NCBI GenBank assembly: GCA_013399895.1
Contig: VXBA01000169.1
Span: forward strand, 124,001 to 188,000
Reading direction: 5' to 3'
Length of the DNA: 64,000 nucleotides
From: Serilophus lunatus
Taxonomy: Eukaryota; Chordata; Aves; Passeriformes; Eurylaimidae
Shown here piece by piece: positions 1-11,647 of the stretch (position 1 is its first letter; each line of letters opens with the position of its first letter). A program made the translations under genes and the position numbers. Under the pieces are notes generated by a model. It worked only from the letters and a program-made list of their open reading frames with translations, was not told the DNA's origin and made no database searches.

Positions 1-574
1 GCAGCAGACTGGCAAGGTTTTCCCCTCTTTCAGACCAGTAGTCAAAGACTAGCCAGTGGCAGATGCATGCCTTTCCAAACTCACAATCACACCCCATACT
101 CAAGAAGGGGGGAAAAAAGCTTTCCAACGTAAGGCTTGCAATTTTTTCCATATGCTGGCTCCAGAAAGAGCTTGCAGATAATTCATCACATTCAATAGGG
201 GCATAGCTTTTGCCCAAGAAGGCTCTGCCAGTAAAGGTGCTGCCTCACGCTGCTCTATTACGCAGTGCTGCTTGTATCCGTGTGGTTGTGTCACCTCAGG
301 GAAAGCGTGTACTCATAGTATCAAAGCTGAGGTCATTTTCAGGGCTTTTGTCTATTTGTTTTTTAAATATTAGCTACAACTTTACAAAGCCAAAAAAGCA
401 GCTACTTTCCACTCAGTGACTAATTTAGCATGTTGTCCCTAAAGCTGCTCAGAGCTGGCAGCTCAGTTATTGTGGGCACAATAGGCAAGATTATAAATTT
501 CTGTCCAGAGAGAAGTAGTTAAACAATAGTTTTTCATTATGTGCTGGTAGCCTGATCTGAATTCACCCTGCCCT
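1..574. other. Non-coding, no feature seen
   Basis: AT-rich single-copy-looking sequence. Two overlapping open frames of 64 and 69 codons lie on opposite strands around 100-420. Neither has a recognisable domain, a signal peptide or splice context, so I do not call them genes. Confidence 0.6.
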
Positions 575-640
575 AGGTAGGAGATTAGACCTGGTGACCT
601 CCAGAGACCCTTTTTAAGGCTACTAAGTATGTGATTCTAT
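575..640 (+). mobile_element. CR1 LINE 3' tail fragment
   Basis: The stretch reads like the end of the avian CR1 3' UTR: a 'ggagattagacctggtgacctc' type segment, an 'agagaccctttt' segment, and a terminal 'gtgattctat'. This is the usual order of the CR1 tail (GGTTGGACTAGATGACCTCCAGAGG..., then ATTCTRTG repeats). It is heavily decayed and 5'-truncated, which is normal for CR1. The strand is given by the octamer-like end lying on the right. Confidence 0.65.
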
Positions 641-3600
641 ATGGGAGAAAAAAAGGCAAAGCTATGATATTGTAATTAATTTTGTAACCAAAAGTAATAC
701 ATTTGCCACATAAGTACCAAGCTGTGGGCGATAAAGCGATTGCCTGCTTCTATGGTTTTTGACGTGGCGTCTGCTGTAGATTGAGCTTTTAGAAATACAG
801 TTTAGGTCTGCATACACTGCGGCAAGTCTGAGATATACATGAGAGATTTTTAATATGGTTACTTCCCCTGGAGTTTATTGCACAGTTGAAGTGATACCAA
901 GTTCAGTATGGACTACATCAGCTGTTTTTGGATGACAGACTGCAGCAAGGAAGAGAGGCAGAGATCCCTCTGTCTGGCTGTGAAATCTGGTGAGCTTTTG
1001 TAGAGAGCAAGTAGATTATATTTATGCTTAAAGACAGTCGAGTTTTAATATTCCAATTTAATTTTTCACAGGATAGCACATCCCATCAGTTTTTCCACAT
1101 AAACACACAAAGAGCAATTTCTCTGCATGCAATATTCTGGTTGTCAGCTCTCCTGCCTACATAATTACACAGTCCTGCTGGATGCATGTTAGGTGAAACA
1201 CTGAAGTGGAAAAGAATTATAGAAAAAAAAACCCAGAAAGCTTACAGTTTCAATTTGTTTCAGTATTTTACAATGCAAGTCAACATGTTTGCTCTCTCAC
1301 TACTTTTTTACCCCCCACTATTATCCAAACAAGGAAGACAAAATATCCTTTATTTCTTAGTGCTTATTTGATCAAAGTAATGTTCTAGCAATGAAAAGCT
1401 GCCAAGATCTCAAAAACCTGCTTTTTATTAATCAAATCATGATAAGGATAATAAGTAGTTTCTTGTTCACTGGTTCTTGACATTGACAAGATGAATTTCT
1501 GTTCTGCTGCTCATTGGTCCTGAAGCATCTTCCACAGCTGCCTCTGGGGCTACAAAATACTTCTTAAGGAGGAGAAATACTTCCTCACAAGGAGGTGTCC
1601 TCTCAGACATCCTGTCTGCAGAGGCTCTTCCTGTAGCATTTCAAGACTCGTAGAGCTAGCATCCACTTGAGTATAATCAAGAGCAGGAACCTCTCCGTTA
1701 TTCTCTCTACATTTCTTCTCTGGTTGTGTCTTTAAGCCTAATTTAACCTTAGGTGGTGTCCCACCTCCTACTGTCCTTCCACAACTTACACTCATGTCAC
1801 AGCAGTAACACAACTCCATTTGCAGCAATGTTGACTTTAATTCCTACTTAAAACACATACTTTTAAAGACAACAATAAAAATAAAATGGATTAAAAGGGA
1901 CCTGCACTAAACTATTTGCCACCATAATTCCCACACTTGCAAATACACTGCAGCATACCTTCCACCTGACAATCTCAGGTTTCAATCCAGGCTACCTACA
2001 TTGTCTTACACTTCCAGTTCGACTGCTATTGCACCCAGGACAGCACACCTATGCCAAGGTGCAATGTCAAACATGGCACTCATAGAGCTCCAGCTGCTCT
2101 AATCCCACTAGTTCTTGGTTCTCTACTGATGGAAGTCCAGCGGGTAGTCCACACATGGAGAGAATGTGGGCAAAGTTGTAAAGCTCAAGGATAGTGATTG
2201 CTTACAAATCATAACAGACCAAGATCAATAATCTTTCTCACACCATGTCCTTGCAGCTGGCCAGCTATTCTGCAACTAATCTTTTTACTTCTCAGAACAG
2301 GTGAAATGTCTTGTTGATGGAATTGTTATAGCAGGATAGGTGGTCCACTCAGTATTGCAAGACACTAAATTAGGAATTTTTGTTTAATTCACACCCTATT
2401 TGATTGCTAAACAAGAGACTCCTCTAATTTAGCATTATAGCAGAGACAAGAACAAGTCATTGATCTTCAGGCTATCCTGTCAAGCACTCAAACCAACATC
2501 CTTGATACAGCAAAAATGACTTCAGAAATTTAAATAAAACACAAAAACTTGTACTGACAGCAGAAAGTCAGCTGAAAGCATCTAACAGACTTTAATCCAG
2601 GAAGTTTATTTCGATGAAGATTTCTTTTTCCCCTTAAAACACAAGGTTTTCAGAAATAACTGACTCTCCTACGACTCATCAAATATATTAACATTTAAAA
2701 AAATTGGCAAACATCACCTTCCTAAGAGCTAAAAATAAGATAGCATTTATTAAAAGACCAAAACAAGTGAAATTCCTGAATTACATTTTGGGTTCTTCTA
2801 TTGGAAATGCTGACATAGTATAGAGTATAATAAAAACAAAATGTGTACACAGAACATTTAGATACCATAAAAGTAGCATACCAATAGGTAAACAAAGAAA
2901 TACAGAAGGGAGAGTCATGCTAATTTTCAGCAGGCACTGCCTGCTGGGATATCTCACGTTCCCATAAAATGCCGCAATGGAACTAGGACATTTAATTATT
3001 TGTCTTTAAATCAATATATTCTGAAGACGAGAAATTATAGAAATCACAATACTAGAAAAGACATAAATTATAGATATATTTTTTTACTCTGAGGTTTCCA
3101 TTTGAAACTTCACTCAGCTCAGTCACTAAAGCATTACAGAATAAGATGACCTAAATCCATTCCTTAAGTTTGTGTCTGTCCAAGGTGCTTATTAAAGTAT
3201 TAATCCCACTCAGGCACGTACTCATTAATCAGATGGCCTAGGTAAACAGCATCTGATCAGATACAGTGTTTGAATCACCCATATCAAGTCTTCCATAGGA
3301 GACTTAGTCACAACAAATTATATAAGCAGAACAAAAGTTTCTTTGGAAGAAAAGCAAAGAGCTGAACGAGACACCAACATCCAGCTTATGTTACATTAGC
3401 AAGACTACCATGAAGGCAAAGCAAGGGGAAAAAATTAAACATTTCTATGTGGTAAGAAAACACTTGTCTAATGTCAAATTCAGCAAAAGCAAGTTCATCA
3501 GCCAATTTCAGTTGTCGATAATATAAAACCATACTGTGTGGTCTAAACCTACAAACAGAGAATGAAAAAAAAAATCTGGAGAGACTGGACATGTTTTTTT

Positions 3601-6600
3601 TGCAAGAAAAATTACCTTTTCCTAAAAGTCCTGTGTAAGAGTTTCACTTCCCAAGCTCCCTCTACAGTCAGAAATCAAATCATATAGTTAGAAACATATA
3701 TATGCTTGAATAATTAAAAAGTATCGTATCACCATGGAAGAGATTTTACTAGTCTTATAGAGCTGAGATTATTAGGCAATTAATTACTTGATACCCCTGA
3801 GAGCAAAGAGATAAGACCTCAACCTACTAACCCATACATTTATTGTGCGGTCACTTGTCAGCATCAGAATACACCCTATCTGCAATATAACCCTACAACA
3901 AAAAATATTTTAGAACAATTAATTGACTGCTAAGTGGGATGGTACTTCAGCAAGAACTTCAGCTCCTTTTTTTGTCCTTAGATCCTGTTTTGGTATCTCA
4001 AAAATATTTTTGCATTATCAAATTAACTCTTTAACGTACACACTTCATTCTTTTTTTGTTTGTTCTTAAATAATTCCTTGAACAGCAGTAGACTTTAATC
4101 ATCAGCGAGGAATTAAAAATTTTTAACTAGGTTCAGACATATGCATCTGCAGCATAAAACAAACTAAGAATTGTGGCCAGGAACCCTTGGCAGAAAAACT
4201 GCTGAGACTATTAATTATAACTTTTGTTTTCATTGGAGAAGCTACTAAAAAGTTAAAATATATGGTGCACTTCGATATCACAAGGAGCTCAGGGAAGGAT
4301 GCCAACCTCAGCTTAGCCCAACCTAAAATTATGTTTCAGAAGAAAGAAAAACACTTATCCACAGATAATGCAGCGGCTCCATTTATTTTAAGATTGATCA
4401 TTTAAAAAATTCACTAGTATTACAAATTCAGGCTAGCCAAACTGGAAGGTTTATATGGATTTCCATCAGGTCTCCTTTCAACTTTTATTATTTTTCAAGG
4501 TTAAACCATTCCTATATTATCAGCCAAAAGCATCAAAACAGAGTAGTTTCAAGAAGACTGCTTCTATTTTCTACTGTATAATTTTTTGAGAAATGTCAGA
4601 GGCCAGAAAAGGCAATTATTGCCACTTATAGGTAATAAATACCTGTTTTTAAAATGTAATTTCTTAGCTATTTCCATCTATCATTAGCACAACATGGACG
4701 TCTGTTGCAATATAAGAAAGCTGAAAACAGTCTGCACATGACACCAAGCATACCGTCAGCTACCTTCTGCAAGAAGTGCTTGTGTGCAGTATTACACAAA
4801 CTGGCTACTGGATAAATGCCAGTAAAACCAAGAAAAGGCCTGTGAGAAGAGTGGGAGGGAAATGGAAAAGAAGGTGAGATCTCCAACAAGGACAAATAAA
4901 CCTTTCTGTCAACTGCAAGAACCTGATACTAACCCCTCACATAAATTTTTTTCCAGGGATAGTTTGTTCTAAATCACTGGCCTTGCTAAAAAAATTATTT
5001 CATCATGCAATCTTTCTCTTTTTAGAAAATTTTTACCATTTTACTCATTAGAGGTCTTTAAAAAGCATATGATACCTTGACCCAAACTGCTATGAATGTC
5101 AATTTTCATCAAAAACACAACAAGAAAGCATTGGCTTCAGTAATTTGCCTCCAGTTATGTTTGAAGCCAACAAATTTTGAATCTGTGTTGCAGGAGAAAA
5201 GGACACCTTTCCAAATTTCACTTTTGGAATGTCAACTGTCAGTTCAAAATTCAGCAGTACCACAAATTTTAGAAATTGTAGGCCAATTTTCTCCATCTGT
5301 ACTGTGTTTAGGGGCTATGAGCAACATGAACAGAATCAAAAGCATACCTGAAGCTAACGTACTGAACAGACACTTGAAACATCAGTGTTCACTCATTAAG
5401 CCCAGAAAAGTCTGGTTCAACAAAACGTCTAAGTACAGAACATAAGGCTTTTTCTAGAAAATTAGCAGAATTCTGTCTGAAAGACAGGCATCCAGTCTTG
5501 AATCAGCAGCTCTGTTGGTAATAAAATCACCAGTACCCTTTCATCACTTCTTCCAAAGGTTAATTTCTTCCACTGTTAAAGAGTCTTTTCAGTCTGCAGC
5601 AGTATGGCTTCAGTTTCCAGTTGCTGCAGCCTATCATATCTGTTCCTGCTATGTGTATGTACTTTCTTTTTGGCTAGTAATTCACTCTTAATTGCTTTTT
5701 GGAGCAGAAGCAACTGAAGCTCCTCAGGATTTTCACTGAATCACCGTGCGTGTCTAGCCTGACTCCAGAGCACGGTAGGATGCAGCATCCCACCAGACAT
5801 TGTCCGAGTCAACAAGAGCAGTTCCCTTCAGGGGCTTTTAGCGGATCCTCAGCATTCGCCAGGTCATGATTTATCAGGGTCAGATTCATTCCCTTATCTC
5901 TAAAGGTCTAGCAAAATCTTGTTAAAGGTCATTGCCAGACACTTTGCTGCTTTTAACACAACCGGTTACAAGCTGGTAATTACTTGGTGTGACCTACTTC
6001 AGAAGATTCAGGAGGTTCAGAGATGGTTTTCTAAATTCAGGAGCTGTATATGAGAATTTGATGGTCCAATTCCCTTGGACAAGGGAAGTTTCCAGACTGC
6101 TAGGGAAGGGAGTATTTGGGAGAAGAGAACCAGGTGGGACTTCTCCAAAGGAGCCTGTGCTACAGTCAAAAAGCAAAGAATATACAAGTGACATCTGTGA
6201 GTCAGTAAGAGACTTCCACACGCCTGGACAGAATTATGTAAAATTTGCTATAGCCAGAAAGCTACAGCATTGCTGCCCCAAAACCAATAAGCAAGTGTCT
6301 AGGTGATTATGTTCACAGCAGTACTTCATCACACTAGGGTGATGGGGTTTTGCTGGTTTTTTAGGGGAGTGGGTTGGGGTACTTGAGTAGGGTGGGGGAA
6401 TTCAGGAGTTTTTAAATGTTAAGGCAAAATACTGAATTTCCAAGTCACACCAACAAGCTGTCTGCATCAGCCTACCAAGTCTCTCATTTTTTCATTTCAA
6501 GAGGAAAACAGCGGGTTGCCAGCTACTACAGAATATCCCTCTGTTCTCCCCTTTTCAAACATAGTGAGCGCTTCTGTTGTTTCCACTGTGTTAGCAGTCT

Positions 6601-8853
6601 TATTGCTTTTACCACTGCTGGTTTCTTCACTTTTAAGACACTTAGAAAAGATTTTACACAGAGCAGTAAAGGTGCCTGAGTTCTTTCTTTCCTCATCTTT
6701 TCTACAAAGTAACTTGGCAGATATCTTGGGACATATCATACCAGATTCCCTTCACTGCAACGTATTTTCCTTAATTTTTAGGCAAGTAAAATTCTTTCTC
6801 CCCAATAAAGAGGCCATCGTATATTTGGCAAGAACTTTAGCATAGCACCCATTATTACCTCTTTCTCCTGCTTCTGCAAAGCCACTCTCACACCACTCTG
6901 GAGAAAGCATAGCTGGAAACAGTAGAAGAGCAGAATCTACAACTGGCTTAATTCAAACCTGCTTGCAAACACAATTTTTAACCTAACCATTGCCGTCATA
7001 ACAGTTTATCTCTTCTTATTTTCCAGGCTAAATGAGAAAGACTTAAAGAGAGTAAGAACTGAGAGAATTGTACCCATTCAAGTGAAGAGATTATCATATC
7101 CATAATTTTATCCCAACAGTATTCAACAGTAATGCTCTGATTGAGTGAAAAATTGCCGCACTTAGTTGTATGCACAGTACAAATAAAACACTTCAGAGCA
7201 AGCATATTGAGAAAACTACACTTGCTAAGCCTAGAGTATACTACATAAATACATAGTATGAGTAGAGGGAAAAAAAATCAGTTAAAATGCTATTTTATCA
7301 AAAAGAATGCCTTCAAACATTTATCCTATACCTTCTAAGGCATGACTCCAAGGAACACTCTAGGAAGGTGTAAGTGTGACCACAAATATGCTTGAGATTC
7401 TCCAATCTGGTGTACGAAACTGGTGCTTTCGAATGGTCAAACGTGGCACATTAACAAATGAGGCAGAACTACCAAAAGCCAGTTTGAAAGTGAGTGGTAA
7501 TTATGGAGAAGTGTGAGACAGGGAGAGGAGGAGATGTGTGTGTGTGCACTTCTCAAGGACAAGACAGTAAACATCTGCTAGCCATGGTAAGACATCCGCT
7601 TATCAACTTGAAGAATCTATTTCTTGGGAGGAATGCTGCATTTATATGTTGCAGATACAGGGAGAATTTCAGAGGCTCTTCTGATCCTTATAGCACATAC
7701 AAAGCAAAGCACTTGATAAATAATTTAGTTCTCTTTCTACTTTCATATGTAATGCTGACTTTGAGTGCCAATAAGTACTGATGAACAACATTTAAGCTAA
7801 TACATCAGACTTTGAATAACTAGGAATACACCAGCTATTCTTAAATGAGAGAACAATCAAATTAATTACAAAGCGTTCATCCATTTGAATAAGGATGTAA
7901 TGCACTTGTACTAAAAGTTGAAAATCCACTTCCCCAAGGCAATTTTTCATATGTTTTTGTTATGACTTCAAGTTTTTGACATGACAGCTTTAAAGAGAGG
8001 ACTTGACAAAGAAACCATGCAGCAAAACTGGCTTAAGTGGGGATTTATGTGGTGATGAGACCACACTTGCTGGGTTTCCTTGAGTGCTTGACAATAATTC
8101 TCCCCCCGCTCTGGGTTTGGCACACATGGGATCCCTGTGGTAGGTCCAAAGAAATGGCCTCATACTGAGACCTCTACTAGTTTACAATGAAAAAATATCT
8201 TCAACCTGGAGACTATCCAAAGATAACTGCATAGCCAGTAATATTTTACTTCCTTTATTCACTTTGGAACTTCTGCATCAGATTTTGGCAAGGTGGCATC
8301 ACAGTTAATTTTGCAACATGCAGTCAAAACCTGCACTATTAAAAAAAGTATGAATAGTTTGCAGGTTATGACTCTTGCACCCTGCAGACATCAAAATTCT
8401 TACAAGTCACATCCCAGCATTAAGTGCCAATCCCAGCAAACACTAAGACTGAGGTCAATGAAATGGATATTTAATTCAAAATTTAAGTCCAGTTACACTG
8501 GTGAAATATGGCCTGAACTGTGCAGAGTGGTTTGGGTTTTCATTTATTGGGTACGTGCCTCATATTATGCTATTATAAAGGTACAATGCTATTTCTGTAG
8601 AAAGGATACCAAATGAACCCACACTTGGCATGGTAAAACCTGACACCAGGTGTTTGATTTCAATATCAAAATCAGTTAAAACATAACTTCAAGGTTTGAG
8701 TGGGGCTTTTTAAAATTTAATTGCTCTAATAGGGTATGTAAGCCTGAGACATACTAGGGTTTACCAAGAAAGTCATCTCCACCAGGCCTTCCATTCAATA
8801 AAAGGGTGATACTATGCTGAAGATCAACTCCTGCCTCATTAAGCGCAGAAACA
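641..8853. other. Long non-coding stretch, no gene recognised
   Basis: About 8.2 kb of AT-rich DNA. The longest open frames are 122 codons (5077-5445, plus), 109 codons (6516-6845, plus), 107 codons (8293-8616, plus) and 105 codons (5989-6306, plus). None shows a domain, low-complexity bias, signal peptide or consistent splice signals, and several overlap open frames on the other strand, as expected by chance. A 92-codon minus frame at 1550-1828 is slightly GC-richer but not recognisable. No repeat family was identified by eye, apart from poly-A/T runs such as 3568 and 3593. Confidence 0.6.
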
Positions 8854-8871
8854 ACACTGCCATCTAGTGGG
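8854..8871 (-). promoter_or_regulatory. Strong CTCF-like binding motif
   Basis: The minus strand reads CCCACTAGATGGCAGTGT. This matches the vertebrate CTCF core (CCACNAGRKGGCAG) at essentially every informative position. The site lies in otherwise unremarkable AT-rich sequence. The motif match is seen directly. Occupancy, insulation or loop anchoring is inference and depends on cell type. Confidence 0.6.
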
Positions 8872-9986
8872 ACTCTCTGAGCAGTACAAAGTTTGGCAGC
8901 TTGTCATCACCTACATGTTAGAAATAGTAGTATGGCAAAGAAAACAAAAACAAAACTCCACAAACAACAAAACAAAAAAAACCCAAACAGAAATTCACAA
9001 CAAATCCCCACAAACCAAACCTCGAAGAAGTTTGAATAGCAGTTTTATTTGAGGGAAACATTGAGGCAAACTACAGTAGATATCTCAGATTTTCTAGGAC
9101 ATCAGAAATTTCAGATTTATTGAACACGAATTGAAAGGCATCTTAATTCTCCCACCATGAGGTTTCTCCCTTTCTCATTCCCCCCATACAGAAGACCAAG
9201 AAGACCATTAAATCTGATTCTATCTTAATTATTGCTGTTTTCCATAAAAGCAGCATCCTGAATTTCCTCCAAATGTTCCTTCCTGGGATAATAATTGGCT
9301 GCACTGGTCACCATTTTTCAGAGAGGATGTTCAATTTTCTCATTTCCCAATACACAGGAAAAAATAAATTATCTTCCCTACTTCTTTTCACCACTCTAGG
9401 GAGAATCTGTTCTCGTAATTACAAAGAGACAACATTTAACAGTGGACGTTTGGCTTCTTAAGCCTCTCAGTGTCTCAGCAAGCAAGTTTCATCCAAGTCC
9501 ACCTCTAAACAAGCATTCATGAAAACATGCTAAATGGCAGATCATGTTGCTCTGTGGTCTAGATTATCAACTATATTAACATATAATAAAAAATATATTT
9601 GCTTAAAATTACAATTATAAGTATAAAATCAACTATACATATCTACCACCAATATTCATGCCCTCTAAAATAAAAGGTAAACTCCAGTTGTGGCGATTGT
9701 GGAATGGCAGTTATATAGCGACAATGTGTTCTGTAATTTTTAAATTATTTTATCATTACTGTAAGAAAACAATCTTCAGTTTTAAAATGCTTTTACCTCT
9801 TCACTGTTAGACCAGTAAAACTTTAACATCATTTCTTAGCAGTCTCTCTCACATCTTCTGTGGGAGAGTTGTCTTAGGATATACTTGGAATCATATTTGT
9901 GCCTTTTAAGGAGTAGGTTTACAAGGTTTGTGACTTACAAAGAAACTAAACTGCTTTGGTTTTGCTTTCATACAAAAGTGTTTCTG

Positions 9987-10091
9987 AAAAAAAAAAAAAA
10001 AAAAAAAAAGAAAAGGTATTGAAAGCTTCCCTGCAAGTCTTCCAATGCTGAAAAAAATTTCTGTGAAAGTCATGAATTAAAAAAAAAAAAA
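9987..10091. repeat. Two poly-A runs 70 bp apart
   Basis: A23 at 9987-10009, followed by g and aaaa, then A13 at 10079-10091. They could be simple-repeat expansions or the tails of short retroposed sequences. No flanking duplication or recognisable body was found, so simple repeat is the safer call. Confidence 0.7.
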
Positions 10092-10543
10092 CCAAGTCTG
10101 TTTATCTTCTAAAATCATCTGTAAATCTTTCCTAAAAATCCTCTAGTACTTAGTTTGTGGAATGAAGCAGTCCCTACACTGATAACTTTCAACGTAGCAA
10201 GACAACTATTATCACAGTGGTTTTGATTCTAGTGCAAAAGTCCAAAGTAAGCTATCCTCTCACCTTTCAGATTTTCAGATTTTTCAGTCCTTACTCCTCA
10301 AGAAGTAATATTAGGGACACAATTACTGATTTTCATACTTTGAAAACATACTCTTAATTAGCAGGGCAAGTTCTTCCTATTCAACTTCATAGTAATCTCT
10401 AAGCCCTTGTTCATTCATAAAATTCTTGCTAATTCCTTTAATTAGAAAATGATTCAGAATGTTTTTTATTTTCACAATGTATTTTGGTAGTAGAATATAA
10501 AATTTGAGTGCAATTCGAAAGTTGAACAGGCATAAACAGGTTG

Positions 10544-10548
10544 GAAGC
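10544..10548 (+). repeat. Target-site duplication, left copy (LTR-A)
   Basis: GAAGC immediately before the TG of the LTR. The same five bases follow the terminal CA at 11648-11652. A 5-bp duplication is typical of class I or class III (ERVL-like) retroviral integration. Confidence 0.8.
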
Positions 10549-10706
10549 TGTATTAGTTTTTCTGTGGCCAGGTTTTGGTGGCAGTGGGGGGGGCTGAGGG
10601 AGAGGCTTCTTCGAGAAGCTGCTGGAAGTTTCCCCATGCCCAGGCTGGGCCCGCTGCTGGCCAAGGCCAGGCCAATCAGTAGTTGGCAGAACGCCTCTGT
10701 GATAAC

Positions 10707-10715
10707 ATATTTAAG
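10707..10715 (+). promoter_or_regulatory. TATA-like box of LTR-A
   Basis: ATATTTAAG, about 160 bp into the LTR and upstream of an A-rich run. The equivalent position in the second copy (about 60528) is decayed (catattgaag). Promoter activity is inferred only. Confidence 0.45.
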
Positions 10716-10868
10716 AAGGAAGAAAAAAAAAAAAAAGCTGGGAGGGAATGAAGATGGCTGCCGGAGAGGAGCAGGGTGAGAGCCTGTGAGCAACAACGCA
10801 GACACCAAGGTCAGTGCAGAAGGAGGGGGAGGAGATGCTCCTGGCGCCGGAGCTGAGATCCAGCTGCA

Positions 10869-11245
10869 GCCCATGGGGAAGACCATGGTGAAGCAGCTGT
10901 GCCCCTGCAGCCCATGGAGGACCACAGGAGTGCAGAGATCCACCTGGAGCCCGTGGAGGAGCCACGCCGGAGCAGGTGGATGCTGGGGAAGGCTGTAGCC
11001 CGTGGGAGACCCAAGGTGGAGCTGGGTCCTGGCAGGGGACTGTAGCCTGTGGGGAGAGGAGCCCACTTGGAGTAGGATTCTCCTGTTAGGATGCGTGGCT
11101 CGTGGGGCCCACGCTGGAGCAGCCTGTGCTTAAGAGACTACACCCTGTGGAATTTTCAACCATGCGGCAGCAGTCTGTGAAAGGCTGCTGCCCATGGGAT
11201 GGACTCTCGCCGGAGCAGTTTGTGAGAGGAACTGTATCCTGTGAG
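10869..11245 (+). repeat. Degenerate ~46-bp tandem array inside LTR-A
   Basis: Variants of GCCCRTGG recur at 10869, 10910, 10949, 10998, 11045, 11098, 11143, 11190 and about 11238. Each is commonly followed by GAG/GAC and ACGCYGGAGCAG-like words. The spacings are 39-53 bp, averaging about 46 bp. Units are too diverged for slippage to be recent. The same architecture is visible in the copy at 60.35-61.39 kb, so the array belongs to the family and did not arise locally. Confidence 0.7.
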
Positions 11246-11452
11246 GGATGGACCCCATGGAATGTGGCTGGAAGGACTCCTCTCCCCAAGCAGCGGCTGA
11301 GAACAGCAACTGACCACAGCAACACCTCCCCCCCCCCACCTCACCTTTTTCCCTTGACCGCTGCGGGAGAATAGGTTGGATGTAAGAAGGAGGGAGTGGG
11401 GGATAAAAGGTGTCTTTTATTGTCTCTCACTCTTAGCTCTGATCTTGTTAGT

Positions 11453-11458
11453 AATAAA
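11453..11458 (+). terminator. Polyadenylation signal of LTR-A
   Basis: AATAAA with downstream T/GT-rich sequence (ggagtcttgttttgcctgtg). It could end antisense or readthrough transcripts of a host gene. The signal is lost in the second copy, where the corresponding bases read ATAAAT. Confidence 0.55.
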
Positions 11459-11647
11459 TTTGACTATTATTCCCACATGGAGTCTTGTTTTGCCTGTGAC
11501 GGTGATTAAGAAAGAATCTGCTGTAGTCCTTATCATGAATAACGAAACCTCTCGTTATATTCTCTCTCTCCTCTATAGCTGGGCAAGGGGGAGTGAGAGA
11601 GTGGCTGTAGTGGGCCCCTGACACTCAGCCCGGGTTAAACCACGACA

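Larger units (their letters stand above)
8872..10548. other. Non-coding with A-rich tracts
   Basis: It contains an A/C-rich low-complexity stretch at 8938-9030, an A23 run at 9987-10009 and an A13 run at 10079-10091. Open frames are at most 62 codons and look random. Confidence 0.6.
10549..11647 (+). mobile_element. Solo LTR of an avian endogenous retrovirus (LTR-A)
   Basis: A 1,099-bp TG...CA element flanked by the 5-bp duplication GAAGC, with no internal retroviral region, so a solo LTR. It starts TGTATTAG and ends GGTTAAACCACGACA, an ending I recognise from abundant bird LTRs. On the plus strand there is a TATA-like ATATTTAAG at 10707-10715, and AATAAA at 11453-11458 followed by GT-rich sequence. 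The ~740 bp between them is unusually long and carries a degenerate tandem array of ~46 bp period (10869 to about 11245). Long minus-strand open frames across it (up to 229 codons, 10377-11066) come from its GC-rich antisense sequence and are not genes. A diverged second copy lies at 60346-61388 in the same orientation. The family name is not assigned. Confidence 0.85.

Noticed and set aside
5077..5445. 122-codon plus-strand frame
   Set aside because: It overlaps an open frame on the opposite strand and shows no domain or signal peptide.
9987..10091. Poly-A runs considered as the tail of a processed pseudogene
   Set aside because: The upstream sequence shows no coding similarity, and no flanking duplication was found.
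10377..11066. 229-codon open frame on the minus strand
   Set aside because: It runs antisense through LTR-A and out past its left end into AT-rich flank. Its composition is Pro/Leu/His/Ser-rich, as expected of a GC-rich repeat, and it has no recognisable domain.
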